This document shows positions 15,122 to 22,700 of a stretch of 41,860 nucleotides of DNA, piece by piece. The stretch's first letter is position 1. The number at the start of each line of letters is the position of its first letter. The position numbers and the translations under genes were made by a program. This stretch comes from Candidatus Daviesbacteria bacterium RIFCSPHIGHO2_01_FULL_40_11 (lineage in GTDB: Bacteria; Patescibacteriota; Microgenomatia; Daviesbacterales; UBA10151), in NCBI GenBank assembly GCA_001776635.1, contig MFCP01000008.1:1-41860 (forward strand). Reading direction: 5' to 3'. Under the pieces are notes generated by a model. That model did no database searches. It saw nothing but the letters and a program-made list of their open reading frames with translations, and was not told where the DNA came from.

Positions 15122-16291
15122 ATGAGAATATCTCTAAGTAAGCAAGATATATTTAATGAGTTAAAAGCATTTGTAGCTGCCATAGGAGTCTGGACACTAA
15201 CTTCCTTAGTTTTAATGCTTATTACCTCATTTATTTTCGGAGTAACCCCAAATAAAATCGGTATTCTAGCAACTATTATTGGATTGGCTGCAGGTATCTT
15301 CGTCGCGTACACCATAAATGATCGTAAAATTCCTAAATTAACATTGGGAATGATGATTATTGTAGGCGCTATATTTTATATTCTTACCTCTTTTATCGGC
15401 AGATCAATGGTGTTTGGTCCAGGAATGGAACCATCTTATAAAGATAGAGAAGGAATCTGGGTGGATCGTTTTACAGTTGAGTTTAACAAACCAAAACGAG
15501 GAGATGTCGTTTTGGTGCAAAATTCATCAGGCGGAGATTCTATTAAAAGAGTTATTGGTCTCCCTGGTGAAGAAATTAAACTGCTTGGTAGCATGGTAGT
15601 TATCAACGGAGATAGCGTTCTCGTGGAACCCTATGTAAAAACTACGGAAAGATGTGCTATGGGGGTTTCTTTTATCAATCCCTATGTGTCTACATACAAA
15701 CTTGATTCCTATGAATATCTTGTTTTATCCGATAATAACAGATTAGAATTGCAACCTCCGACTGTAGTTTCACAAACAAATATAATAGGCAGGGTTCTTG
15801 GACAGAAAGGCCAACCTACCATAACTAAACTATCACCTACTGGATTAAAAGAATATAATAATCCAGAATTAAAAATAAGTTTTCAATATTCATCGGGTTG
15901 TTTAGTCGAAAGTAAAGAGAAAAATAAAATAACAGTTAAAGAATCGCAATCAGGCTCTGCATTGTTAGATATCACTTTATTTGCACAAAACCCTAAAAGA
16001 CTGACTACAGAGGAGTGGATAAATGATAATTATAAAGTTGTTGAGAGTATCTATTGCAAGCAAAATGAAAATTGTCGTGTAAGACCAGGGGATAAAATTT
16101 TTCAAATTACAGAAAGGTTCACTATTGATGATTTACAATATGTGGCTGGTAGTTATAAAGATTCTAAGTACCTAGGGAAGGATTTAACTACAGGATATGG
16201 TCTTTTTGTTGCTGCGGGAGATAACGTTTATTTGATTAGTTCAGGTACTGATAAAAAACTCCTAGAAACTATTAACTTTTTACAACAATAG
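15122..16291 (+). CDS. Signal peptidase I (S26) homologue lacking the catalytic serine, with extra C-terminal domain
   Basis: Three or four membrane helices (residues about 15-110) lead into an S26 domain. The box B region reads 'VFGPGMEPSYKDREGIWVDRF': the family has G-x-S-M-x-P, so the nucleophilic Ser is Gly here (codon GGA at 15429-15431). The general-base Lys region 'DSIKRVIGLPGEEI' and the last box, 'YLVLSDNNR' (family G-D-N), are kept in outline, also with Gly changed to Ser. Residues about 250-389 are an added domain ('KISFQYSSGCLVESKEKNKITV' onward) like PsbP/lipoprotein-type folds. It probably does not cleave signal peptides by the usual mechanism. Repurposing as a membrane binding protein is inference. 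Confidence 0.85.
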   Translation: MRISLSKQDIFNELKAFVAAIGVWTLTSLVLMLITSFIFGVTPNKIGILATIIGLAAGIFVAYTINDRKIPKLTLGMMIIVGAIFYILTSFIGRSMVFGPGMEPSYKDREGIWVDRFTVEFNKPKRGDVVLVQNSSGGDSIKRVIGLPGEEIKLLGSMVVINGDSVLVEPYVKTTERCAMGVSFINPYVSTYKLDSYEYLVLSDNNRLELQPPTVVSQTNIIGRVLGQKGQPTITKLSPTGLKEYNNPELKISFQYSSGCLVESKEKNKITVKESQSGSALLDITLFAQNPKRLTTEEWINDNYKVVESIYCKQNENCRVRPGDKIFQITERFTIDDLQYVAGSYKDSKYLGKDLTTGYGLFVAAGDNVYLISSGTDKKLLETINFLQQ

Positions 16292-16294
16292 TTA

Positions 16295-16531
16295 TTGTAC
16301 TTTATTGTACATAAAAAACTAGTTACTGGACAAGAATTAAAAGGGGTTACTAACACTTATTTTGAGGAAGGAGGAAATTTTAAGGTAAAATTAGCCTCCA
16401 ATTCGTATAAAAAATCTGGTAAAATAGGCGAGGAGCTAAATTCTTGGATAAATTCTGGCAGTCTGGCTAAGATCACGTCAGGAGCTCACGGATCTCTGAT
16501 TCTTTCACTTTTGGGTGCACATTTAAGATGA
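16295..16531 (+). CDS. Hypothetical 78-residue protein, doubtful
   Basis: An open frame from a TTG 3 bases after the signal-peptidase-like gene to a stop at 16531. The translation ('KLVTGQELKGVTNTYFEEGGNFKVKLASNSYKKSGKIGEELNSW') has a protein-like, hydrophilic character but matches no family I recognise. There is no clear ribosome-binding site, and the start region contains a short direct repeat TATTGTAC. It could be a real small gene or a decayed 3' remnant. Confidence 0.35.
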   Translation: MYFIVHKKLVTGQELKGVTNTYFEEGGNFKVKLASNSYKKSGKIGEELNSWINSGSLAKITSGAHGSLILSLLGAHLR

Positions 16532-16552
16532 TTAGATGGTACAATACTGTCT

Positions 16553-17137
16553 ATGGGAAATTTTAACCGTGGTGATCGTGGCGGCAGATCCGGTGGAGCT
16601 TTTGAAAGACGTGGCTACAGTGACAGAGGTAGAAGAGGGCCTGTAGAGATGCACCGTGCAGTTTGTGATAATTGCAGAAAGAATTGTGAAGTGCCTTTCC
16701 GGCCAACCAGCGGCAAGCCTATTTTTTGCAATGATTGTTTTCAAAGCAACCGTGGTTCTGACTCAAGAAGATCTACTAATTCTGATGACCGGCAAATGTT
16801 TGAAGCAGTTTGTGATGAGTGTGGACAAAGTTGCAAGGTGCCTTTTCAGCCAAGCGACGGAAAGCCGGTTTATTGTAGCAACTGTTTTGGAGAGAAAAAG
16901 GGAGCCGGAAACAGAAACAGAGAACAATCTCAACCTCAATACAAAAACCAGCTTGCGGAGTTAAATAATAAACTGGATAGAATATTACTAATGCTAGCTC
17001 CTAATGCTTTTGAAACAGCAGTTCCGGTAGTTGCTGAGGAGATAGTGATTGATGAAGTATCTGACCAACCGATTGAAGAACAAGTTGTTGAAGAAAAAAT
17101 AAAAGCACCTAAGAAAAAATCCTCAAAAAAGAAATAA
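16553..17137 (+). CDS. Zinc-ribbon protein with two CxxC...CxxC units and RGG-rich start
   Basis: An Arg/Gly-rich N terminus (FNRGDRGGRSGGAFERRGYSDRGRRG) is followed by two near-identical zinc modules: CDNC...VPFRP..GKPIFCNDC and CDECGQSCKVPFQPSDGKPVYCSNC. Next come a short helix ('NQLAELNNKLDRILLML') and an acidic then Lys-rich tail. This 'CxxC-x-CxxC' module is common in CPR and Chloroflexi proteins of unknown role. The RGG start and basic tail suggest nucleic-acid binding, which is inference. TACAAT at 16541-16546 ends 6 bases before the ATG (leaderless). Confidence 0.85.
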   Translation: MGNFNRGDRGGRSGGAFERRGYSDRGRRGPVEMHRAVCDNCRKNCEVPFRPTSGKPIFCNDCFQSNRGSDSRRSTNSDDRQMFEAVCDECGQSCKVPFQPSDGKPVYCSNCFGEKKGAGNRNREQSQPQYKNQLAELNNKLDRILLMLAPNAFETAVPVVAEEIVIDEVSDQPIEEQVVEEKIKAPKKKSSKKK

Positions 17138-17171
17138 TCTTTCTTAAATTTTCCTTGCCCGCTCAGAAATG

Positions 17172-17200
17172 TTGAAAAACAAAACCAATCCTGCTAAAGT
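17172..17200 (+). promoter_or_regulatory. Leaderless promoter of the fatty-acid pair
   Basis: TTGAAA (17172-17177), 17 bases, TGC-extended TAAAGT (17195-17200), then 8 bases to the ATG at 17209. The mRNA would start 1-2 bases before the ATG. Confidence 0.7.
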
Positions 17201-17208
17201 CACAACCT

Positions 17209-18072
17209 ATGGCAGTTGAAGATTTAACAGAACCACTTTCACGAATTTATGGTTCTAGTGCTATCTATGTTGAACAGATTGAAAAACTTGGTGAAAAAAA
17301 TGGAACCAAGAGCGCAAGATGTTTTTATACTGTTTCTTCCATCCATGCCAATCGCCCAGATGACCCGCCTGCTTTAGACGGATTCGAACCGCATACAAAC
17401 GGAAAACCTGTCGGTATCCTAAATGTTACACCCGGACATACAGTTGGCCACTTTAAACAAACTCCGGTATTCCCTGGGCATAAAGGAATTAGGGCAGCAG
17501 TAGCATACGTTGATACGTTTGTGAATTCTTCTGTCCCTTACCATTTACATCCTAATCAGGTACGTTTGTCCAGCTTTGATAGTGTAGTTTTTAAAGGCTT
17601 CGTACTTCCCGGTACCCAATTAAAAGTGTTTGAATCAGGAGATGATTTAAGACGTCGGACGTTAGATATTGAAATCAAAAAAGGTGATGATGTTATAACC
17701 GAAATTAATGGATTAAGAGTTATTTTCCATCCTACTGAAAGACCACTTCTAGCTGCACTTTTAGAAGACCAGCTTATAGAAGCTATGGTTCAGTCAGCTG
17801 CTGCAACAGCGCTTGATTTAAATCAAGAATTAGATGGAATACCTATGTTTCAGAGCATAGGCAGGACAAGTTTTTCCTTTGACCGAGCGCTAGAAGGTTT
17901 AACAGTAGAAATGAGGACAGAAACTACTGCTGCTGACAAAAGGGGGTTCATAGGAAATGTTAAAGCCTATGTAGATAGGAAAGAAATCGCCCAGAGTTTT
18001 GATACGAAAGCTATGATCATTACGAAAAGAATAGCCGAAAGAATGATGGGAATCAAGCTTGACAAAAGTTAA
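17209..18072 (+). CDS. Double-hotdog 3-hydroxyacyl-ACP dehydratase-like protein (FabZ/FabA type)
   Basis: FabZ-type enzymes remove water from 3-hydroxyacyl-ACP in fatty-acid elongation. The first hotdog half (residues about 60-175) has 'GHTVGHFKQTPVFPGHKGIRAA', matching the FabZ 'GHFPG-x-P-x-x-PG-x-x-x-x-E' block and keeping the catalytic His81, while the usual Glu is Arg95. The second half (about 180-287) has 'EDQLIEAMVQSAAATAL', matching the FabZ helix with its Glu at 191. One active site made of His from half one and Glu from half two is therefore possible. It lies 21 bases before the enoyl-ACP reductase gene on the same strand, the next step of the same cycle. Confidence 0.8.
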   Translation: MAVEDLTEPLSRIYGSSAIYVEQIEKLGEKNGTKSARCFYTVSSIHANRPDDPPALDGFEPHTNGKPVGILNVTPGHTVGHFKQTPVFPGHKGIRAAVAYVDTFVNSSVPYHLHPNQVRLSSFDSVVFKGFVLPGTQLKVFESGDDLRRRTLDIEIKKGDDVITEINGLRVIFHPTERPLLAALLEDQLIEAMVQSAAATALDLNQELDGIPMFQSIGRTSFSFDRALEGLTVEMRTETTAADKRGFIGNVKAYVDRKEIAQSFDTKAMIITKRIAERMMGIKLDKS

Positions 18073-18093
18073 TATATAGGATAAAACTCATTT

Positions 18094-18900
18094 ATGGCAG
18101 AAAGAGCTGGTTTGTTAGAGGGTAAGCAAATTTTAATCATGGGTTTAATTAATACCAAAAGCTTTGCCTGGACAATTGGACAAAGGGCGACTGAGGCAGG
18201 TGCCAGTGTTACTTATACTGTTCAGAATGAAGAATTCCGCCATGGCTTTCTACGAAGGTCTTTTAAGCAGGAAAAATTAAATTTTGAAGACTACAGAATT
18301 CTTCCATGTGATGTAACAAGTGATGAAGACATTAATAAACTATTTGCTCAAATTGAAGCTCCTTTGGATGGTTTAGTACACTGCATTGGTTTTGCTAATC
18401 CCCAAACTTGCATGCAGGAATCAATGTTCGGATCCCCACGGGCAGATATTTTAAAGGCTTTAGAGATTTCTGCCGTCAGTTTAGCGTTAGTGGCTGAGGC
18501 AGCCCGGGAAAAGTTCATCAGAGGCGGATCGATCGTGACAATGACTTTTGATTCGGAAAAGGTTTACCCTAATTATAACTGAATGGGGGTATGCAAGTCA
18601 GCCTTAGAAGCTAGTGTTAGATATTTGGCCAGAGACTTAGGATCTCTTGGAGTTAGAGTCAACAGTCTTTCAGCCGGTCCCCAAAATACCACGGCAGCAA
18701 CTAAAATCCCTGGCTTCGATAGAATTGCCGCCCATTGGGACGGACGCTCACCGCTTGGGTGGGATCTGAATAAGGATCGTGAAGCAGTTGCTGATAGTGT
18801 TATTTATCTATTGAGCGATCTTTCCAGAAAAGTAACAGGTGAAATTCATCATGTAGATGGCGGATTCCACAGCGTCAGTCTTCCCATAAAGGAAGGTTAA
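18094..18900 (+). pseudogene. fabI: Enoyl-ACP reductase (FabI) interrupted by TGA in the catalytic motif
   Basis: FabI reduces trans-2-enoyl-ACP with NAD(P)H, the last step of each elongation cycle. The first part (18094-18582) has the divergent SDR nucleotide site 'IMGLINTKSFAWTIGQRATEAGA', 'LPCDVTSDEDINKLF' and 'LVHCIGFA'. The second part (from 18583) has 'MGVCKSALEASVRYLARDLGSLGVRVNSLSAGP' and the C-terminal 'GEIHHVDGGFHSV'. Both are in the same frame, divided only by TGA at 18580-18582. The stop lies within the YX6K motif: Tyr-Asn-stop-Met-Gly-Val-Cys-Lys. Mycobacterial InhA has Trp at that place (YNWM), so one TGG to TGA change explains it. All else looks intact. It could be a recent nonsense mutation, readthrough, restart at the ATG directly after the TGA, or a read error. 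Confidence 0.85.
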
Positions 18901-19242
18901 TTAGAGTTGCCCCAGATCTTGATCTACCGGGGTAAAATCACTATCTATTTCGCCTTCCACATCAATACTCCTTAAATCATTTTCCAGATTTTCTTGAGGT
19001 AGGGTTACAGGAGTCTGCAAAGGGGTAATTTGTGACTTTGGGGCAGATGTCTGTTGTTTGCTTAAGAATAGATATATTCCTCCTACCAAGGCAACTACTA
19101 TTACTAGTCCAATCAGTAGCCAAAGAATCATTTTATTTGAATCACCCGAAGAAGAATCAGGCATCAGTGTTTGAGGTACTGACGGTTGTGACGGTGACAT
19201 ATTTGGTGTTGGCATTTGAGGAGTTTGGTTACTATTGTCCAC
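18901..19242 (-). CDS. Small single-pass membrane protein
   Basis: 113 residues: a Pro/Gln/Ser-rich N terminus, one strong membrane helix 'MILWLLIGLVIVVALVGGIYLFL' (about 38-60) and an acidic tail. This build, common in CPR genomes, is that of a membrane-anchored protein with disordered sides; no function can be assigned. Its start overlaps the end of the coiled-coil gene upstream by 11 bases, so they form an operon. Its stop touches the stop of fabI on the other strand with no gap. Confidence 0.75.
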   Translation of the reverse strand: MDNSNQTPQMPTPNMSPSQPSVPQTLMPDSSSGDSNKMILWLLIGLVIVVALVGGIYLFLSKQQTSAPKSQITPLQTPVTLPQENLENDLRSIDVEGEIDSDFTPVDQDLGQL

Positions 19243-19924
19243 TGCTTGTTCCCTCCTTCCTAAGACCAGGAATCAATGCTTTGCCTGATTTAGCTACTCT
19301 TATTGCATTTGCAACCGCCTGTTTTGCATCTATAACTATTTTTCTAAGGGCCAGCAAATCAGTATGCAATTTATCTCTTTGTGTTTTAGCATCTATTCTG
19401 ATATTAGATTCAGAAGTGACCACAATTGTATAATCTTTAAGTGCCTGATCTGAAACAGCAGCAGAAGCCGATGCTATAGCATCTCTTGCAGAAGCAATAG
19501 CTGCGCTAGCGCTGGCAGAGCCTTTTATATCCGGCGTTCCACTATTTACTCTTGCTTCCAGTTTATCCAGGATTTCAGACATTCTATCCAGATGTTTTTG
19601 CATCTGAGTAGTTCGGTTTTGGTTTATTTTATTTAAATTGGCACTAACTCTCTCTGCTATCTCTGCCTTTTTGGTATCCTTAAATGCTTGTAGTTTTAAC
19701 TTTAAAGCTGCAGCTTTGGAGGCCAATTTTTCTCTCATGACTTCAATTCTATTCTCTAAATTTTCTCTTTTGGTTTCTATTCTCTCCTGAACAAGTTGAC
19801 TTTTAACTACGGGTCTGATTGCCTTAGGCGTTAATTCTTGGGCAAAAACAGGGTAAGTAGCAAAAGCTAGTAGTGATAAACTAAGCAAAATTACAGAGGT
19901 TTTTAGCATGGTGTATTGGGACAT
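19232..19924 (-). CDS. Exported helical coiled-coil protein (DUF5667-like)
   Basis: A signal peptide (residues 1-29, 'LLSLSLLAFATYPVFA') is followed by almost wholly helical, charged sequence with heptad character ('RIETKRENLENRIEVMREKLASKAAALKLKLQAFKDTKKAEIAERV') and 'HLDRMSEILDKLEARVNS'. It ends in an Ala/Ser-rich helix set. Such secreted coiled-coil proteins recur in Microgenomates; the role is unknown, perhaps envelope-structural. It is cotranscribed with the small membrane protein that follows. Confidence 0.75.
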   Translation of the reverse strand: MSQYTMLKTSVILLSLSLLAFATYPVFAQELTPKAIRPVVKSQLVQERIETKRENLENRIEVMREKLASKAAALKLKLQAFKDTKKAEIAERVSANLNKINQNRTTQMQKHLDRMSEILDKLEARVNSGTPDIKGSASASAAIASARDAIASASAAVSDQALKDYTIVVTSESNIRIDAKTQRDKLHTDLLALRKIVIDAKQAVANAIRVAKSGKALIPGLRKEGTSSGQ

Positions 19925-20004
19925 TATTTCCTACTCTATCAAAAGGCTAGATATCTGTCAACCCTTCGGTAAAACATGATATAATCCACCCCTAAGGAGC
20001 AACA

Positions 20005-21693
20005 ATGCTAAGTGATCTTAAAATCGCCCAAGCGGCAAAATTAAAACCCATCCTAGAAATTGCAGCCGATATGGGGTTTAGCGAGGATGAGATCGAGTTA
20101 CACGGCAAATACAAGGCTAAGGTTTCACTTGAAGTACTTAAAAGATTAAAGGACAAACCAAATGGTAAGTATATTGACGTGACGGCCATCACTCCTACTC
20201 CGCTCGGAGAAGGCAAAACTACCACCACAGTTGGCCTAGGTCAGGCTCTAAATAAGATCGGAAAAAAAGCGATCATTTGCATCCGCCAGCCATCCTTGGG
20301 ACCGGTTTTCGGTATCAAAGGAGGTGCGGCTGGCGGCGGCTATTCTCAGATTATCCCGATGGAGGACTTCAACCTGCACTTAACCGGCGATGTTCACGCC
20401 ATTGGCCTTGCTCATAACCTCTTGGCTGCTTTTGTGGACAACCATATTTTCCATGGCAACAAGTTAAATATTGACCCTCAGGCAATAACTCTCCGCCGGG
20501 TGGTAGATGTTTCCGATCGGACCTTGCGCAACATCATCATCGGTTTAAATAAAGAAGGCATGGTTCGGGAAACAGGATACGATATTACTGTAGCCTCTGA
20601 GGTGATGGCCATTTTGGCCCTGACAACTGGACTGCAGGATCTGCGGAGGCGCTTAGGCAAAATAGTCATTGGGACTACCAAAGATGGTAAGCCGGTAACT
20701 GCAGAGGATCTCAAGGTGGCTGGGGCAATGACAGTGCTTTTAAAAGATGCTATCAAACCAAATTTGATGCAGACACTGGAAAATACGCCCGCTTTTGTCC
20801 ATTGCGGCCCGTTTGCCAACATTGCCCACGGCAACAGTTCTATCTTGGCAGATGCCATTGCCTTGAAGCTTTCTGATTATGTGGTGACAGAAAGCGGGTT
20901 TGGAGCAGACTTGGGGGCGGAGAAATTCATGAATATCAAGTGCCGTACCAGCGGTCTGGTACCGAATGCCGCGGTGATTGTGGCCACCATCCGGGCCCTC
21001 AAGATGCACAGCGGCCGTTTTAAAGTTATCGCCGGAAGACCACTGGATCCCGGACTGGCAAAAGAAAACTTGGCTGCTGTTCGTGAAGGTTCCGCAAACC
21101 TCGAAAAACAAATCGAAAATATGCGATATTTTGGAATCCCGCTGGTAGTAGCAATTAATCGTTTTGCTAGCGATACCGATGCTGAAATCGAGCTGGTGAA
21201 AAAGGTATCGCTAGCATCTGGCGCCTTTGCAGCTTGCACCAGTGATATTCATGCAAGAGGCGGCAAGGGCGGAAAAGAACTGGCTGAATCCGTGGTTTTA
21301 GCCTGCGAGCAACCGAATAATTTCCGGTTCCTGTATTCACTGGAGGCCTCGATAAAAAGCAAGATTGAAACTATTGCCAAGAAAATTTACGGTGCAGAGG
21401 GAGTCACCTATCTGCCTGTAGCAGAAAAGGCCATCGAGATGTATACGCAGATGGGGTACGCCAACTTACCTATTTGCATGGCCAAGACTCATGAGTCCTT
21501 ATCTCACGAGAAACATCTTAAAGGTAGACCAAGAGGATTTACAGTTCCTATTCGCGATGTCCGGTTATCAGCGGGTGCAGGTTTCCTCTATCCTCTCCTG
21601 GGTGAGATGCGGACCATGCCGGGTCTGCCCTCTTCTCCTGCCGGAGAAAAGGTGGATATTGACTCAAAAGGCCGCATAGTGGGATTATTTTAG
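20005..21693 (+). CDS. fhs: Formate-tetrahydrofolate ligase
   Basis: Fhs joins formate to tetrahydrofolate using ATP, feeding one-carbon units to purine and formyl-Met synthesis. The 562-residue length is typical. The P-loop 'TPTPLGEGKTTTTVGLG' is at about 64-80, followed by 'RQPSLGPVFGIKGGAAGGGYSQIIPMEDFNLHLTGD', 'VVTESGFGADLGAEKF' and the C-terminal 'PGLPSSPA'. The gene has a TATAAT at about 19979-19984 and a real AAGGAG five bases before the ATG, unlike the leaderless neighbours. It looks more GC-rich than the genes around it, which could mean strong codon selection or acquisition. No folD is in view. Confidence 0.97.
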   Translation: MLSDLKIAQAAKLKPILEIAADMGFSEDEIELHGKYKAKVSLEVLKRLKDKPNGKYIDVTAITPTPLGEGKTTTTVGLGQALNKIGKKAIICIRQPSLGPVFGIKGGAAGGGYSQIIPMEDFNLHLTGDVHAIGLAHNLLAAFVDNHIFHGNKLNIDPQAITLRRVVDVSDRTLRNIIIGLNKEGMVRETGYDITVASEVMAILALTTGLQDLRRRLGKIVIGTTKDGKPVTAEDLKVAGAMTVLLKDAIKPNLMQTLENTPAFVHCGPFANIAHGNSSILADAIALKLSDYVVTESGFGADLGAEKFMNIKCRTSGLVPNAAVIVATIRALKMHSGRFKVIAGRPLDPGLAKENLAAVREGSANLEKQIENMRYFGIPLVVAINRFASDTDAEIELVKKVSLASGAFAACTSDIHARGGKGGKELAESVVLACEQPNNFRFLYSLEASIKSKIETIAKKIYGAEGVTYLPVAEKAIEMYTQMGYANLPICMAKTHESLSHEKHLKGRPRGFTVPIRDVRLSAGAGFLYPLLGEMRTMPGLPSSPAGEKVDIDSKGRIVGLF

Positions 21694-21722
21694 GGACGCT
21701 GGCCGATAATCAAGTTATTGGG

Positions 21723-21755
21723 AAACCAATTTTTGATTGGTTTGGGGTGTTTTTC
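21723..21755 (+). terminator. Possible terminator after fhs
   Basis: AAACCAAT (21723-21730) pairs perfectly with ATTGGTTT (21736-21743) around TTTTG, followed by GGGGTGTTTTT. The stem is AT-rich and the T run is offset, so the call is tentative. The stretch from here to 22035 holds no convincing gene; a 60-residue minus-strand frame at 21690-21872 is not supported. Confidence 0.45.
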
Positions 21756-22035
21756 AACCGCAGATAAACTTAATTTTTCGCCGTCAATAGGAACTGTCCA
21801 GAGTGTGAATAATGCTCCGAAGATTGATTCTTTCAAGACCTTTTTCATAATAATCTTTATAATCTTTTTCATATTCTTTTCTCAGTTGAAGGGTAGGCCC
21901 GAGAAGTGTTTAGGTAGATATTTATGTTTTTATTAGATCTCCCTTTTCTTCTTGGATCTAGTTTGACATCTCATCCTATCAAACTTTTCCTACCCTCAAC
22001 CTGAGTAATCCTTTTATATACCCCAGAGACCTTCT

Positions 22036-22090
22036 TTTCAGTGATATTTATTACAAATATTATGTATATATGTAAGATTTATCACTGAAA
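22036..22090. promoter_or_regulatory. Long inverted repeat upstream of the SPW gene
   Basis: TTTCAGTGAT (22036-22045) and ATCACTGAAA (22081-22090) are perfect inverted repeats. The similarity continues inward for about 25 bases per arm (both arms carry TTACA near the centre). The AT-rich middle with TATTATG and TATATA looks like promoter sequence, so this is probably an operator around the SPW promoter. A third copy of the arm is at 22621. Confidence 0.65.
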
Positions 22091-22148
22091 TAACCTTGTC
22101 AAATGGTTTATATTTTGGCTGTCTAATTGGGAAAGGAGGTGAGAAAAG

Positions 22149-22478
22149 ATGTATTTATTAGTCGGTCTTTTAGGATTAATGTCAATAGTTTCGCCATACT
22201 TATTTGGATACAGCGAAGATGCGATTGCTCTTTGGACTAGTTTAGGCTTAGGAGCTGTTTTAGTAGTAGCTTCTATCCTGGAAGGGATTGCGGCAGATAA
22301 GGAAAGATGGGAATACTGGGTAGTGGGTGTGGCTGGAGTAGGTGCGGTCCTGGCGCCGTTTGTTCTGGGCTTTAGCGCGCTCACAGCTGCTTTATGGACT
22401 TTAGTGATAATAGGTGTGGTAACGATACTAACCGCCTGGATGAAGCTTTTTCCGGGAAGACCACACTACTTTAGATAG
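22149..22478 (+). CDS. SPW-repeat integral membrane protein
   Basis: 109 residues with four membrane helices in two homologous halves: 'LMSIVSPYLFGYSEDAIALWTSLGLGAVLVVASI' and 'GVGAVLAPFVLGFSALTAALWTLVIIGVVTIL'. Each has the S/A-P-x-x-x-G...A-x-W signature of the SPW family. Function is unknown for the family. It has the strongest ribosome-binding site in the window, AAAGGAGGTGA 8 bases before the ATG, an 11-base match to the expected 16S 3' end, so high expression is likely. It is preceded by a large dyad and followed by a foldable RNA segment. Confidence 0.9.
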   Translation: MYLLVGLLGLMSIVSPYLFGYSEDAIALWTSLGLGAVLVVASILEGIAADKERWEYWVVGVAGVGAVLAPFVLGFSALTAALWTLVIIGVVTILTAWMKLFPGRPHYFR

Positions 22479-22494
22479 ATCCGTTAGTGGAATG

Positions 22495-22597
22495 AGCAGA
22501 AGGAAGAATTTGAGCCGCCGGAGAGTCGGACTCCGGTCTGTCTTCTTTCCATTTCTGAAAGGAGGCTGTTCTGCTGTTGAACTAGCGACTCTCCGCC
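22495..22597 (+). other. Foldable RNA segment with mutually exclusive helices
   Basis: An outer stem AGCAGAA (22495) / TTCTGCT (22569) encloses GGAAGA / TCTTTCC and a GC-rich hairpin CCGGAG (22518) / CTCCGG (22531). The competing pair CGGAGAGTCG (22519-22528) / CGACTCTCCG (22586-22595) is 10 bp and perfect, and it uses the same bases as the GC hairpin. A Shine-Dalgarno-like AAAGGAGG lies between. It could be a 3' UTR switch, an sRNA or a leader; no known riboswitch is recognised. Confidence 0.5.
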
Positions 22598-22620
22598 ATA
22601 TTAAACCTTAATCAACATTA

Positions 22621-22646
22621 TTTCAGTAAGATTTATTACAGAGTAA
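22621..22646 (+). repeat. Third copy of the TTTCAGT...TTACA motif
   Basis: TTTCAGTAAGATTTATTACA matches the left arm of the dyad at 22036 in 17 of 20 positions. It lies about 45 bases upstream of the -10 box of the HAD gene, so it may be a shared operator. The rest of 22600-22700 is AT-rich with TATAAT at 22689-22694. Confidence 0.55.
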
Positions 22647-22700
22647 CAAATAAGTAAATAGCTCATATGATTGAGTAATCGTCTGATATATAATCGCTTC

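Noticed and set aside
18580-18582. UGA read as an amino acid across the genome (as in Gracilibacteria/Absconditabacteria)
   Set aside because: msrA, fic and the sugar dehydrogenase end sensibly at TGA, and those groups read UGA as Gly, while the fabI site would need Trp.
21690-21872. 60-residue minus-strand frame after fhs (MKKIIKIIMKKVLKES...)
   Set aside because: Low-complexity start, no ribosome-binding site or promoter, overlaps the fhs stop and the possible terminator; no recognisable family.
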